A DNA stretch of 64,000 bases. Source: an uncultured Burkholderiales bacterium (lineage in GTDB: Bacteria; Pseudomonadota; Gammaproteobacteria; Burkholderiales; Burkholderiaceae_C). The stretch's first letter is position 1. Every line of letters starts with the position of its first letter. Shown in pieces: positions 32,843 through 41,659 of this stretch. The DNA lies in contig CAIZHQ010000025.1 of assembly GCA_903932865.1 (NCBI GenBank), forward strand, positions 62,001 through 126,000. Direction: 5' to 3'. The notes beneath the pieces were generated by a model. It had not been told where the DNA came from. It searched no databases and saw nothing but the letters and a program-made list of their open reading frames with translations. The translations under genes were made by a program, and so were the position numbers.

Positions 32843-33400
32843 ATGAACTTCAACGCCGAACAATTCACCGCCACCCAACAAGCCAACCTGAACGCAGCCG
32901 CTGACCTGTCGCAATCGGCTTTCGCCAGTTTCGAGCGTTTGGTCGCTCTGAACATGGCCGCTGGCAAAGCCGCTGTGGGCGAGTCTTTCACCAACATGCA
33001 AGCCCTGATGGCCGCCAAGACGCCTCAAGACCTGATGGCCGTGCAAGCTGCTTTGGTGCAGCCAGCCTTCGAAAAGTCGGTTTCTTATGGCCGTCACCTG
33101 TCTGACATCGCCAACAGCACCGGTGCCGAGTTCACCAAGGCCGTCGAAAGCAAAATGGTCGAGTCCGAGCAAGCGGTCAAAACCCTGGTCGAAAACAGCC
33201 TGAAGAACGCCCCTGCCGGTTCCGACGCCGCCGTGGCCGTGATCAAGACCGCTTTCGAAGCCAGCCAAACCGCTGCCGAGACCCTGAAAAAAGTGGCCAA
33301 GCAAGCCGCTGACAGCGCCGAGGCCAGCATGAAGGCCGCTACTGCCCAAGCCGAAGCTTCGGTCAAGGCAGCCATGAGCAAGGCCAAAGCCAAGGCTTGA
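32843..33400 (+). CDS. phaP: phasin family protein (PHA granule-associated)
   Basis: A 185-residue phasin. The conserved N-terminal block FTATQQANLNAAADLSQSAFASFERLVALN (in parts AADLSQSAFASFERLV) and the Ala/Lys-rich C-terminal helix ending AAMSKAKAKA are typical of betaproteobacterial PhaP. It coats polyhydroxyalkanoate granules and controls their number and size. The ATG at 32843 has AGGAAA upstream. A strong intrinsic terminator follows at 33452. No phaC gene is in the window. Confidence 0.92.
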   Translation: MNFNAEQFTATQQANLNAAADLSQSAFASFERLVALNMAAGKAAVGESFTNMQALMAAKTPQDLMAVQAALVQPAFEKSVSYGRHLSDIANSTGAEFTKAVESKMVESEQAVKTLVENSLKNAPAGSDAAVAVIKTAFEASQTAAETLKKVAKQAADSAEASMKAATAQAEASVKAAMSKAKAKA

Positions 33401-33451
33401 GCTGTGACTTCATGAGCCGGCCCTGAATTCAGGGGCGCTTGCCTACAATCA

Positions 33452-33474
33452 GGGTGTCTTCGGACACCCTTTTT
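33452..33474 (+). terminator. rho-independent terminator after phaP
   Basis: GGGTGTC (33452-33458), TTCG tetraloop, GACACCC (33463-33469), then five T. A textbook stem with a stable loop, 50 bases after the phasin stop. An additional perfect palindrome CCCTGAATTCAGGG lies at 33421-33434 between the two. Confidence 0.85.
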
Positions 33475-33490
33475 GTTTTGGATTGCCCTC

Positions 33491-34279
33491 ATGTCACCAG
33501 ATCTCATGTCAGCTTCTGCCCCCGTTTTGCACACCGAAGGCGGTGTAGCCACCATCACCTTGAACCGCCCGGCCCAGCGTAACCGTCTGGAAAATGCCGA
33601 CCTCACGGCTTTGATGGCGCACTTTGACGCCGTGAACCTCAACCCCGAGGTGCGCGTGATGGTGCTGACGGCCAACACGGCAGGGCAGCCCCGGCCTGTG
33701 TTTTGCGCCGGCTTCGACATCGGCGGCTTTGACGAGTCCGGACAGGGCGCACCCCTTTTTGAAGAAATCCCCGATGCCCTGGCGGCCATGCGTCCCGTGA
33801 CCATTTGCGGGCTGAACGGCAGCGTGTACGGCGGCGCGACCGATGTGGTGTTGGCCTGTGACCTGCGCATCGGCTTGCAAGGGATCGAGTGGCGCATGCC
33901 TGCCACCGCGTTGGGTTTGCACTATTACCCCAGCGGCTTGCAGCGTTATGTCAGCCGTTTCGGCCTGGCCGCCACCAAAAGGGCTTTTTTGACAGCCCGG
34001 CCTTTCACCGACCGGCAACTCGATGCCCTGGGCCTGTTCGAGGCCCTGGTCAGCCCGGACGACTGGGCCACCACCCAGCAGACCTTGGTGCGCGACCTTT
34101 TGGCGCTGGCCCCCCTGGCCTTGCAAGACACCAAGCAATCGATCCGCGAAATTGAGGCCGGACTCGGGGACGTGGCCCGCATGCGCGAGCGTGCACGGCG
34201 CGCCAGCCAAAGTGCCGACTTTGCCGAAGGCCGGGCGGCCTTTGCCCAGCGCCGCAAGCCGGTCTTTACCGGCCGCTGA
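33491..34279 (+). CDS. enoyl-CoA hydratase/isomerase family protein (2)
   Basis: About 262 residues with the crotonase fold: VFCAGFDIGGF (CoA loop), ICGLNGSVYGGATDVVLACDLRI and WRMPATALGLHYYPSGLQRY. The position equivalent to the first catalytic glutamate carries Thr/Asp (GGATDVV) instead of GGGFE, and the second region has Ala rather than Glu, so normal hydratase chemistry is unlikely. An isomerase or hydrolase-like role is possible. The ATG at 33491 or another at 33506 could start the protein. It follows the phaP terminator. Confidence 0.8.
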   Translation: MSPDLMSASAPVLHTEGGVATITLNRPAQRNRLENADLTALMAHFDAVNLNPEVRVMVLTANTAGQPRPVFCAGFDIGGFDESGQGAPLFEEIPDALAAMRPVTICGLNGSVYGGATDVVLACDLRIGLQGIEWRMPATALGLHYYPSGLQRYVSRFGLAATKRAFLTARPFTDRQLDALGLFEALVSPDDWATTQQTLVRDLLALAPLALQDTKQSIREIEAGLGDVARMRERARRASQSADFAEGRAAFAQRRKPVFTGR

Positions 34280-34435
34280 GCCACTACCCCACCTGCACTG
34301 GGCGTTCATTGCACCTGCGCCGTGACTGTGCCCGTGCCCTCATAGCCCTTTACGCCCGTGTTCCGCGCTATCAAGTTGGGCGCTTTGCGACCGATACAGT
34401 CTGTGGAATGTCTTTTTTCTGTTGACGGGTGCGCG

Positions 34436-35710
34436 ATGAGAACATGTGTTGGCTGGGCTGGGTTGCTGTGGCTGTGTGCTGCACCTTGGGCATGGGCGGG
34501 CCAGTACGTGCTGCAGGCCGGACAGACCCAGACCGTGCCGGTCGCTGCACGGGTGGTCAATGGCGAGACCCGCTGCAATTTGCGCATCAGCGTGCCCGGT
34601 CAGGCCGATGTGGAACGTGTGGTGCAAGCCCCGTTTTTTGACACGCCCATGGCCCTCACGCCTCTGGACGAGGAGTCTGTCACGGTGCGTTGGCAAGGCC
34701 AGTCTCGTCGCATCAATGACCAGGTGGTCAATGGCTGCCCCACACAAGGCGAAACCCGCTTCAAGGTGGTCAGCAGCAACGCCTTGACCCGGGCCATGTG
34801 GACCGGCATGCAGGCGCAATTGACGCCTGCCAAGGCCGATTGCGTGCGTACCGCATTTGAGTTGGACAGGGTGCGGCCGGAGTGGTTCGACTTCCATGAC
34901 CCGCAGCCCAGCGCTGAGGACGCCAGAATTGACTGGGCGTTTGCCCAATGCGAGGCGTTTTTGGCTCGGCCCAAAGCCTGGGGCACGCAAAGCCAGCAAA
35001 ACCATGCCTGCACCATGGCGGGCGTCAAAACCCGTTGTGAAGGCTTTTTCTCGGCCAGCGTGAACGGCAAGGTGCAGACGATTACGCGTGAAGCCGCCAT
35101 CCAAAATCAATTGCAGAATTTGCCCTGGAGCTCCGGGGTGCGTGAGATCGCATCGGTCAGGACCTCGCGCATCCAGCAGGAAAAAGACCGCGTGGCCCGC
35201 GAGGCCGCTGATGAGGCGGCCAAACTGCAGGCCATCGAAGACGCCCGGCTGAAGGCCGAGCGACAAGCTCAAGAGGCCAAGGCGGCCGAGCAGCGTGCGC
35301 TGCAAGACAAGATCGCTGCCTTGAAGGTGCAAATTGCCGAAGAAAAAGCGCAGGCTGCGCAAGAGAAAAATTGGGTCTTCAAGCAGATCGACAAAATCAG
35401 GGGCGTGCCTGCGCCCGATGCCAAGCCGCAGGAAACGCCCAAACCTGCCAGTTCGGCAGCGCCTGTGGCGCCAGGTTCTGTGCCCCCTGCTGCGGCGCCA
35501 GCAGCACCCGCAGCACCTGCAGCACCTGCAGCACCTGCAGCACCTGCAGCAATGGTGCCTGCTACGGCACCAGTCCAGGCGACACCCACAGCACCGCTGC
35601 CACCGCCGACGGCGGCACCAGCCACTGCACCCGCTCCGGCAGCCAATCCGGCAGCCAATCCGGCAGCCAATCCGGCAGCCAGGTCCTTGCCTCCCCTGCC
35701 GCCGACCTGA
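34436..35710 (+). CDS. secreted Ala/Pro-rich protein with coiled coil (424 aa)
   Basis: Family not recognised. A signal peptide MRTCVGWAGLLWLCAAPWAWA is followed by a globular part with six or more cysteines (to about residue 230). Then comes a charged helical segment rich in Ala/Glu/Lys/Gln (about 235-320, likely coiled coil), and a low-complexity tail of Ala/Pro repeats. The tail is coded by five 9-base units and three 12-base units (see the separate repeat entries). The ATG at 34436 was chosen because the signal peptide begins there. The tail may cross the cell wall space or bind other proteins. Confidence 0.7.
   Translation: MRTCVGWAGLLWLCAAPWAWAGQYVLQAGQTQTVPVAARVVNGETRCNLRISVPGQADVERVVQAPFFDTPMALTPLDEESVTVRWQGQSRRINDQVVNGCPTQGETRFKVVSSNALTRAMWTGMQAQLTPAKADCVRTAFELDRVRPEWFDFHDPQPSAEDARIDWAFAQCEAFLARPKAWGTQSQQNHACTMAGVKTRCEGFFSASVNGKVQTITREAAIQNQLQNLPWSSGVREIASVRTSRIQQEKDRVAREAADEAAKLQAIEDARLKAERQAQEAKAAEQRALQDKIAALKVQIAEEKAQAAQEKNWVFKQIDKIRGVPAPDAKPQETPKPASSAAPVAPGSVPPAAAPAAPAAPAAPAAPAAPAAMVPATAPVQATPTAPLPPPTAAPATAPAPAANPAANPAANPAARSLPPLPPT
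35501..35545 (+). repeat. five 9-bp tandem repeats (AAP codons)
   Basis: The unit GCAGCACCT (first copy GCAGCACCC) occurs five times in a row in frame and encodes Ala-Ala-Pro. Such a repeat can change copy number by slippage without breaking the frame. Confidence 0.85.
35641..35676 (+). repeat. three 12-bp tandem repeats (ANPA codons)
   Basis: AGCCAATCCGGC is repeated exactly three times, in frame with the secreted protein, encoding Ala-Asn-Pro-Ala. A partial fourth copy follows. Perfect identity of the units suggests recent expansion. Confidence 0.85.
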
Positions 35711-35818
35711 ATTGGCCTGAACTGGCAAGGGGTTTGTGTTGGTAACGCAAGCGACCGGAGAGGATGCACATTGCCCCTAAGATGAACGGGTGAAGCACCC
35801 TTTCATAAGAGCAGCGGT

Positions 35819-36766
35819 ATGAAACCGCGCAAGCCTTTGTCCCCATCCCGCCAGTGGTCGCTCGCGCAGCACCGAAGCCGTCGGGCCTTTGACGCCTGGC
35901 CAGCGGCCGTTCGGGGCATGGTCTGGATGGTGTTCGGTGGGCTGCTGTTTTCTTTCCTCAACACCATCGCCCGTGAGCTGACGCTGCACCTGGACGTTTA
36001 CCAATCGCAGTTCTTGCGTTACTTGTTTGGCCTGTTAGTCATCTTGCCTTGGGTTTGGCGCGATGGCTGGCGGGCTTACATGCCGGTGAACATGGCGGGT
36101 CAATTTTGGCGCGGTGGTGTGCACACGCTGGGGCTGGTGTTGTGGTTCACGGCCTTGCCCAAAATTCCGCTGGCCGACATGACTGCGATTGGCTTTACCG
36201 GTCCGATTTTCATCATGATCGGCGCGGCCTGGTTTTTGGGCGAGCCCATGCGCCGTGACCGCTGGATCGCCGCCATCATCGGCTTTGCAGGCGTGCTGGT
36301 GGTGGTCTTGCCCAAAATGTCGGGTGAGGGCGGCTGGTTCAATCTGGTCATGCTGGCCTCGTCACCCGTGTTTGCGGCGTCCTTCCTCATCACCAAAGCC
36401 TTGACCCGCTACGAAAAAGCAGGCGTGATTGTGCTGTGGCAAGCCCTGACGGTCTCGGTGTTGAGCTTGCCGATGGCGCTGCCCAACTGGCAAGCGCCCA
36501 CCCTGATGCAGTGGGTCGGCTTTGCCGCCACGGGCGTGTTGGGCACGCTGGCCCACTATTGCCTGACACGGGCCTTTGCGCTGGCCGACATTTCGGCCAC
36601 CCAGTCGTTGCGTTTTCTGGACCTGGTCTGGGCCTCGATCCTGGGCTGGCTGGTGTTTGGCGATGTGCCCAGCCAGTGGACCTGGGCCGGGGCCTTGGTC
36701 ATCCTGGGCGCCACCGTCTGGATTGCCCGCAGGGAAAGCCGGAGAAAAGTCGTTGTGCCCGATTGA
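35819..36766 (+). CDS. EamA-family (DMT superfamily) transporter
   Basis: A 315-residue membrane protein with about ten hydrophobic helices arranged as two EamA repeats. Each repeat carries the family's helix-ending motif, for example ADMTAIGFTGPIFIMIGAAWFLGE and ADISATQSLRFLDLVWASILGWLVFGD (read in parts). These carriers export or import metabolites such as amino acids, and the substrate is unknown. It begins after a 108-base gap and may be co-transcribed with the ABC genes 35 bases downstream. Confidence 0.88.
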   Translation: MKPRKPLSPSRQWSLAQHRSRRAFDAWPAAVRGMVWMVFGGLLFSFLNTIARELTLHLDVYQSQFLRYLFGLLVILPWVWRDGWRAYMPVNMAGQFWRGGVHTLGLVLWFTALPKIPLADMTAIGFTGPIFIMIGAAWFLGEPMRRDRWIAAIIGFAGVLVVVLPKMSGEGGWFNLVMLASSPVFAASFLITKALTRYEKAGVIVLWQALTVSVLSLPMALPNWQAPTLMQWVGFAATGVLGTLAHYCLTRAFALADISATQSLRFLDLVWASILGWLVFGDVPSQWTWAGALVILGATVWIARRESRRKVVVPD

Positions 36767-36801
36767 CGGGGTATATTGCCCCGCTCAACAGGGAGAACTG
36801 T

Positions 36802-37488
36802 GTGATCGACATCGAGCCATTGCGCTTTGCCTGGACCCGGGGCGGGCCTGACACACTGGTGCTGGGCCGCATGCAGGTGGACCGCGGCCAGACTGTTTTT
36901 TTGCACGGTCCCAGCGGCTGCGGCAAAAGCACTTTGCTCGGCCTGCTGGCGGGGGTCTTGTCACCCCGTCAAGGGCGTGTTTCTTTGCTGGGGCAAGACT
37001 GGGCTGCTTTGAAGGCCGGCCAGCGTGACGCCTTTCGGGCCGACCATGTCGGCGTGGTGTTTCAGCAGTTTAATTTGTTGCCTTACCTGAGCGTGCTGGA
37101 CAACGTGACCTTGCCTTGCCGCTTTTCGGCCTTGCGCCGCGAGCGCTGCCAAGCTGATGGCCCCGAGGCCTCGGCCCAAACTTGGCTGCAGCGCATGGGT
37201 TTGCCCGAAGGCCTGTGGGCACGCCGTGCCGACACCTTGTCGGTGGGCCAACAGCAGCGCGTGGCCGCTGCCCGTGCCCTGATCGGCCAACCCGAATTGA
37301 TCCTGGCCGACGAGCCCACCTCGGCACTCGATGCGGCTTTGCGTCAGGACTTCATGGACTTGCTGCTGCAGGCCGCACGAGACGCGGGCAGCACCTTGGT
37401 GTGCGTGAGCCACGACGAACAGCAAGCGCTGCGCTTTGATGTGCAATGGTCTTTGCCTACCTTGCAACAAACGGGGGAGAGCGCATGA
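36802..37488 (+). CDS. ABC transporter ATP-binding protein (LolD/MacB type)
   Basis: About 228 residues. Walker A GPSGCGKST, Q-loop VFQQFNLLPYLSVLDN, signature LSVGQQQR, Walker B LILADEPTSALD and H-loop VCVSHDEQ. The signature variant LSVGQ replaces LSGGQ. A GTG at 36802 with GGGAG upstream starts the domain; the frame upstream is a shadow of the EamA gene. Translation is coupled to the permease by ATGA. The LLPYLSVLDNV form is typical of the MacB/LolD/FtsE clade, which powers extracytoplasmic work rather than import. Confidence 0.92.
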   Translation: MIDIEPLRFAWTRGGPDTLVLGRMQVDRGQTVFLHGPSGCGKSTLLGLLAGVLSPRQGRVSLLGQDWAALKAGQRDAFRADHVGVVFQQFNLLPYLSVLDNVTLPCRFSALRRERCQADGPEASAQTWLQRMGLPEGLWARRADTLSVGQQQRVAAARALIGQPELILADEPTSALDAALRQDFMDLLLQAARDAGSTLVCVSHDEQQALRFDVQWSLPTLQQTGESA

Positions 37489-38786
37489 ACAGCCTGCTCA
37501 ACATCGCCCGGCAAAGCGCATGGAACCGCCGCAGCACCCTGGTCTGGGTGGTGCTGTCGCTGGCGCTGGCCACCGCTTTGCTGTGGACTTTGGAGCGTTT
37601 GCGCCACGACATCCGCAGCAGCTTTTCGCAATCGGTCAGCGGGGTCGATTTGATTGTGGGCGCACGCAGCAGCCCGGTGCAGCTGATGCTGTTTTCGGTG
37701 TTCCACATCGGCAGCGTGCCGCAAAGCATGAGCATGGACAGTGTGAACAAGTTGGCGCAGCACCGCTCGGTGTCCTGGGTCGTGCCTTTGAGTCTGGGCG
37801 ACTCGCACCGAGGCTTTCCGGTGTTGGGCACCACGCCTGCGTATTTTCAACACTTTGCCTATGGCGACAAACAGCCCTTGGCCTTGCAACAAGGCGCGGT
37901 GTTTGCGGACACGCTGGACGGTTTGTACGAAGCGGTGATCGGGGCCGAAGTGGCGCGCAAGATGGGCTATGGCTTGGGCCAAAGCATCACCTTGGGCCAC
38001 GGCCTGCACGACCATGACCATGACCATGACCACAAAGGCGAGCAAGCCGATGAGCACGCCGACAAGCCCTTCAAGGTGGTCGGTATTCTGGCCCCAACGG
38101 GCACCCCGGTGGACCGCACGGTGCATGTGAGTCTGCAGGCCCTGGAAGCCCTGCACTTGGGCTGGGTGGCGGGCACCCCCATGCCGGGCGGTCAGATCCC
38201 GGCTGATCAGGCGCGCAAATTCAACCTGCAGCCCGAGGAAGTCACGGCTGCCCTGGTGGGTCTGAAAAGCCGGGCGGCCGTCTTCAATGTGCAGCGCTTT
38301 GTGAACCTGTACGAAGAAGAGGCCCTGATGGGCGTGATGCCCGGCGTGGCGCTGGGGGAGCTTTGGTCGGTGCTGGGCCTGGGTGAAAATGCCTTGTTGG
38401 CGGTATCGGCCCTGGTGGCGCTGGTGAGTGTGGTCTCGCTCATGGCCGTGGTGCTGGCAGGTTTGAATGAGCGCCGCCGCGAACTGGCGGTGCTGCGCGC
38501 CGTGGGGGCCGGGCCGCGCCATGTGCTGGGCCTGCTCACGCTCGAGGGGCTGTGGGTCACTTGCGTCGGGGTCGTGCTGGGCGTCCTGCTGGCCCACGCG
38601 GGCATGGCGCTGGCCACGCCTTGGCTGCAGCAGTCGTTGGGCATTCGCTTGCAACAGGCGGTGCCTTTGCCCACGCAGCTGGCTTTGGCGGGCGCGGTGC
38701 TGTTGGCCGGATGGCTGTCCAGCCTCGGACCTGCTTGGCGGGCCTACCGGTTGTCCTTGGCCGATGGTTTGTCGCCACGCGTGTGA
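37485..38786 (+). CDS. FtsX/MacB-type ABC permease with His/Asp-rich loop
   Basis: A 433-residue permease. TM1 is near residues 15-37, a large periplasmic domain spans about 40-300, and three helices follow at the end with ERRRELAVLRAVGAGPRHVLGLL, the coupling segment of FtsX-type permeases. Inside the periplasmic domain near residue 168 a loop reads HGLHDHDHDHDHKGEQADEH, a probable metal-binding stretch. With the ATPase upstream and the DUF3299 protein downstream it resembles zinc-responsive Zrg-type loci as I remember them, so a role in zinc or metalloprotein handling is plausible. Confidence 0.88.
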   Translation: MNSLLNIARQSAWNRRSTLVWVVLSLALATALLWTLERLRHDIRSSFSQSVSGVDLIVGARSSPVQLMLFSVFHIGSVPQSMSMDSVNKLAQHRSVSWVVPLSLGDSHRGFPVLGTTPAYFQHFAYGDKQPLALQQGAVFADTLDGLYEAVIGAEVARKMGYGLGQSITLGHGLHDHDHDHDHKGEQADEHADKPFKVVGILAPTGTPVDRTVHVSLQALEALHLGWVAGTPMPGGQIPADQARKFNLQPEEVTAALVGLKSRAAVFNVQRFVNLYEEEALMGVMPGVALGELWSVLGLGENALLAVSALVALVSVVSLMAVVLAGLNERRRELAVLRAVGAGPRHVLGLLTLEGLWVTCVGVVLGVLLAHAGMALATPWLQQSLGIRLQQAVPLPTQLALAGAVLLAGWLSSLGPAWRAYRLSLADGLSPRV

Positions 38787-38841
38787 TGTGTGTGGTTGCT
38801 GCACAATGGGCTGCAGTGAAAACAGGAACGGGAGTCCGGGG

Positions 38842-39468
38842 ATGAGACAAGTGACAAGATGTGGGTCGGTGGGCTTGTTGCTGCCTGCGCTGTGGGTCTG
38901 GGCTGCGCAAGCGCAAAGCGTTCGCGACACCGTGCGCGACACCGTGCCCCAGGTCCAGCCTGCCTTGTCGGCCGAAGCCCCGCCGCCCGGTGCCCACGTG
39001 TCGGGTGCCACGCGCACCATCGGCTGGGAGCAGCTCATTCCGGCGGGCTGGGACCCTTACAAAGACCTCAAGGCGCTCAACCTCGACAGCCTGAAAGACA
39101 ACGACCCCAAGGCCGAGGAGGCGCTGAAAAAAATGCGCCAAATGTGGGACAACGCGCCCATCAACCCATTGATCCTGGGTCAGGGCGTGCGCCTACCGGG
39201 CTATGTGGTGCCGCTGGAAGACCTGGCTGCTGGCATCAAGGAGTTTTTGCTGGTGCCATACTTCGGCGCTTGCGTGCATTCGCCTCCGCCCCCGGCCAAT
39301 CAGATCGTGCATGTGCTCTTGGAAAAACCTGTTAAAAACCTGCGCCTCATGGACGTGGTCTGGGTGTCTGGCCCCTTGAGCGCCACCAAGACCGACTCGC
39401 ACATGGGCGTGGCCAGTTACCGCATCGACGGCAAGGCGGTGACGCCTTATCAGGACAAAAAGCGCTGA
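38842..39468 (+). CDS. DUF3299 periplasmic protein
   Basis: A 208-residue exported protein with signal peptide ending WAAQAQ. DUF3299 signatures: GWEQLIPAGWDPYKDL, VRLPGYVVPLE, FLLVPYFGACVHSPPPPANQIV and DVVWVSGPL. The invariant GACVHSPPPP holds one Cys and one His and may bind metal. It follows the ABC permease by 55 bases, a common pairing, and is probably its periplasmic partner. Its stop is immediately followed by the stop of the convergent nucleotidase. Confidence 0.87.
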   Translation: MRQVTRCGSVGLLLPALWVWAAQAQSVRDTVRDTVPQVQPALSAEAPPPGAHVSGATRTIGWEQLIPAGWDPYKDLKALNLDSLKDNDPKAEEALKKMRQMWDNAPINPLILGQGVRLPGYVVPLEDLAAGIKEFLLVPYFGACVHSPPPPANQIVHVLLEKPVKNLRLMDVVWVSGPLSATKTDSHMGVASYRIDGKAVTPYQDKKR

Positions 39469-40368
39469 TCACTGCGGATTGGACACCCCCGAGGCCACAT
39501 GTCCCGAGGGCACATGGCGCGCAGCCGATTCGATGTGACCGGTTTGGTCGTCAAAGAAAAAGTCGGGTTCGAATTCGCGCAGAAATTCGCCTTTGGGCAA
39601 GCCCCCCAAGAACATGGCTTCGTCGATTTCGATGTTCCAGTCCATCAGGGTTCGGATGGCGCGCTCATGCGCCGGGGCGCTGCGCGCCGTGACCAGCGCG
39701 GTGCGGATGCGCATGGCCGGTGTGCCCGCTTGCTGCAACTGGTGCAGTGCTTGCAATACGGGCTTGAAAGGCCCGGCCAGCAGGGGTTGCCCGGCCCTGT
39801 CGCTTTCGTGCTTCTGAAATGCCGACAGGCCTTGTGCTTGAAACACGCGCTCGGCTTCGTCGGAAAACAGCACGGCATCGCCGTCAAAAGCGATGCGCAC
39901 CTCGTGCGGGTGCGCCTCTGACGCCAGTGCCGAGTGCGGGTAGACCTGCGCGGCAGGCACACCCGCATCGAGGGCGGCGCGCACATCCGACAAATGGGTG
40001 GACAAAAACAGGTTGGCATTGAGCGGCCGCAGGTAGCGCCATGGTGGCTGCCCGCGCGTGAAGCTGCCGCGCTGGATGGGCAGGCCGTAGTGCTGCGCCG
40101 AGCGAAACACGCGCATGCCCGAGACCGGATCGTTGCGTGAGAGGATGACGACTTCGACGCGTTGTGCATCGGCATCGTTGAAAGCCAGCAGCTTGCGCAC
40201 CAAAGAAAACGCCACGCCGGGTTTGGCCGGCGCTTCCAGGCGCTCGAGCTGCAGCTTCATGTACGCCCGGTCGTCGCCTTGTTCGAACACCTGGTTTTCT
40301 TCTTCAAAGTCGAACAAGGCCCGCGACGAAATCGCCACCACCAACTGACCTTCAAGGGATGCGGGCAT
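39469..40368 (-). CDS. 5'-nucleotidase (NT5C1-like)
   Basis: A 299-residue protein matching bacterial homologues of cytosolic 5'-nucleotidase 1. Motifs: VAISSRALFDFEEEN with the catalytic Asp, VVILSRNDPVSGMRVF, IAFDGDAVLFSDEAER and FFFDDQTGHIE. It should dephosphorylate nucleoside monophosphates in the cytoplasm. It ends directly against the DUF3299 gene, which is convergent. Upstream lies gspF on the same strand, ending 42 bases away. Confidence 0.85.
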   Translation of the reverse strand: MPASLEGQLVVAISSRALFDFEEENQVFEQGDDRAYMKLQLERLEAPAKPGVAFSLVRKLLAFNDADAQRVEVVILSRNDPVSGMRVFRSAQHYGLPIQRGSFTRGQPPWRYLRPLNANLFLSTHLSDVRAALDAGVPAAQVYPHSALASEAHPHEVRIAFDGDAVLFSDEAERVFQAQGLSAFQKHESDRAGQPLLAGPFKPVLQALHQLQQAGTPAMRIRTALVTARSAPAHERAIRTLMDWNIEIDEAMFLGGLPKGEFLREFEPDFFFDDQTGHIESAARHVPSGHVASGVSNPQ

Positions 40369-40410
40369 GGAGGACTCCTTTGGACAATGTGAGGGCCATG
40401 GGCTTGCGGT

Positions 40411-41649
40411 TCATTTGACCCATTGGTTCAGCTGCATGATCGGCATCAACACGGCCAGCACGATCAGCATGACCATGCCCCCCATGGCAACGATCAGCAA
40501 GGGCTCGAGTACGGTGGCCAAGGCCATGGCGCGGCGCTGCACTTCCCCTGACATTTGCTGCGCCGCACGCTGCAGCATCACCGGCAGTTGGCCGGTTTGT
40601 TCGCCCAATCGCGCAAACATGGACAGCAGGCCCGGAAAGCGGGCGTTTTGCGCCAGCGCAGTGCCCAGCGGTGCGCCTTCGCGCACGCGCACCAGGGCTT
40701 CGAGAGCGTCTGCCCGCAAGGCTTGATTGGACAAGGTGTCGGCCGCCGCCTGCAGCGCTTTGAGGATGGGCACGCCAGCGGCCGTGAGCATGGCCAACGT
40801 GGAGGCAAAGCGGGCGCTGTTGTAGCCCCGCGCCAAGCGGCCGATCAGGGGCAGGCGCAGCCAGGCCGCGTCAAAGCGCAGGCGCAGCGCCTCTTGGCGC
40901 ATGGCCAACCGAAAAGCCAGCACGCCGCCCGCCAACAGCAGCAGCAGAAACCAGCCCCAGGTGCGGACAAAGTCGCTGATCGCCAACATGGCGACTGTCA
41001 GGCCCGGCAACTGCCTTTTAGTGCCCGCAAACACCCCCGCCACTTGCGGCACCACCGAGGTGACCAGAAAAATCACAATCGCCAGCGCCACCAGGCTGAC
41101 GATGGCCGGGTACAACGAGGCCGACAGCAGTTTGGCGCGCAGCACTTGCTGGTCTTCCAGGTCGTTCGCCAGCTGATTGAGCACGTCCGACAAGTGACCG
41201 CTTTGCTCGCCTGCCGCGATCACGGCGCGGTCGATGGCCGGAAACTCTTGTGGAAATTGCGCCAGTGCCCGGCCCAGCGTGCTGCCCGAGTTGATGTCGG
41301 CGCGGATGGCGGCCAGCAGTTGGCGCTGTTTGTCATCATCCGCCTCTTCGCTCAGGGCAGCCAAGGCGCGCTCGACCGGCAAGCCGCTGCCCACCAGACC
41401 GGCGAGCTGGCGCGTCCACACGGCGCGTTCGTTGTTGCTGAAGGCGCGAGCGCCGCCAATGGGGCGCTGCCACCAGGGCAGCGCAAGCGCCGCTTCGCTG
41501 GCCGAGCCTGAGGAGATGGCCTCCACCAGCAGGGGCACGAGCTGCTGTGTGCGCAACTGGGTGCGCGCGGTTTTCAGGCTGTCGGCTTCAAGCGTGCCTT
41601 TGCGCAGGGCACCATCGGCTTGCAGGGCTTCAAAACGGTAGGCGGGCAT
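40411..41649 (-). CDS. gspF: type II secretion inner-membrane platform protein GspF
   Basis: A 412-residue polytopic protein. It starts MPAYRFEALQADGALRKG, the universal GspF/PilC opening, has two copies of the T2SF domain (first about 75-195, second about 275-395), and three membrane helices including AIVSLVALAIVIFLVTSVVP and the final MVMLIVLAVLMPIMQL. Anchors the pseudopilus assembly platform and contacts GspE. It is separated from gspE by the MipA/OmpV-like gene. Confidence 0.95.
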   Translation of the reverse strand: MPAYRFEALQADGALRKGTLEADSLKTARTQLRTQQLVPLLVEAISSGSASEAALALPWWQRPIGGARAFSNNERAVWTRQLAGLVGSGLPVERALAALSEEADDDKQRQLLAAIRADINSGSTLGRALAQFPQEFPAIDRAVIAAGEQSGHLSDVLNQLANDLEDQQVLRAKLLSASLYPAIVSLVALAIVIFLVTSVVPQVAGVFAGTKRQLPGLTVAMLAISDFVRTWGWFLLLLLAGGVLAFRLAMRQEALRLRFDAAWLRLPLIGRLARGYNSARFASTLAMLTAAGVPILKALQAAADTLSNQALRADALEALVRVREGAPLGTALAQNARFPGLLSMFARLGEQTGQLPVMLQRAAQQMSGEVQRRAMALATVLEPLLIVAMGGMVMLIVLAVLMPIMQLNQWVK

Positions 41650-41659
41650 ATCTGAGGTT

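Noticed and set aside
35501..35676. Tandem repeats considered as a CRISPR array
   Set aside because: Units are 9 and 12 bases with no spacers and are in frame inside a coding region.
38467..38841. Long Cys/Trp/Arg-rich extension before the DUF3299 protein
   Set aside because: Shadow of the ABC permease in another frame; the signal peptide at 38842 marks the real start.
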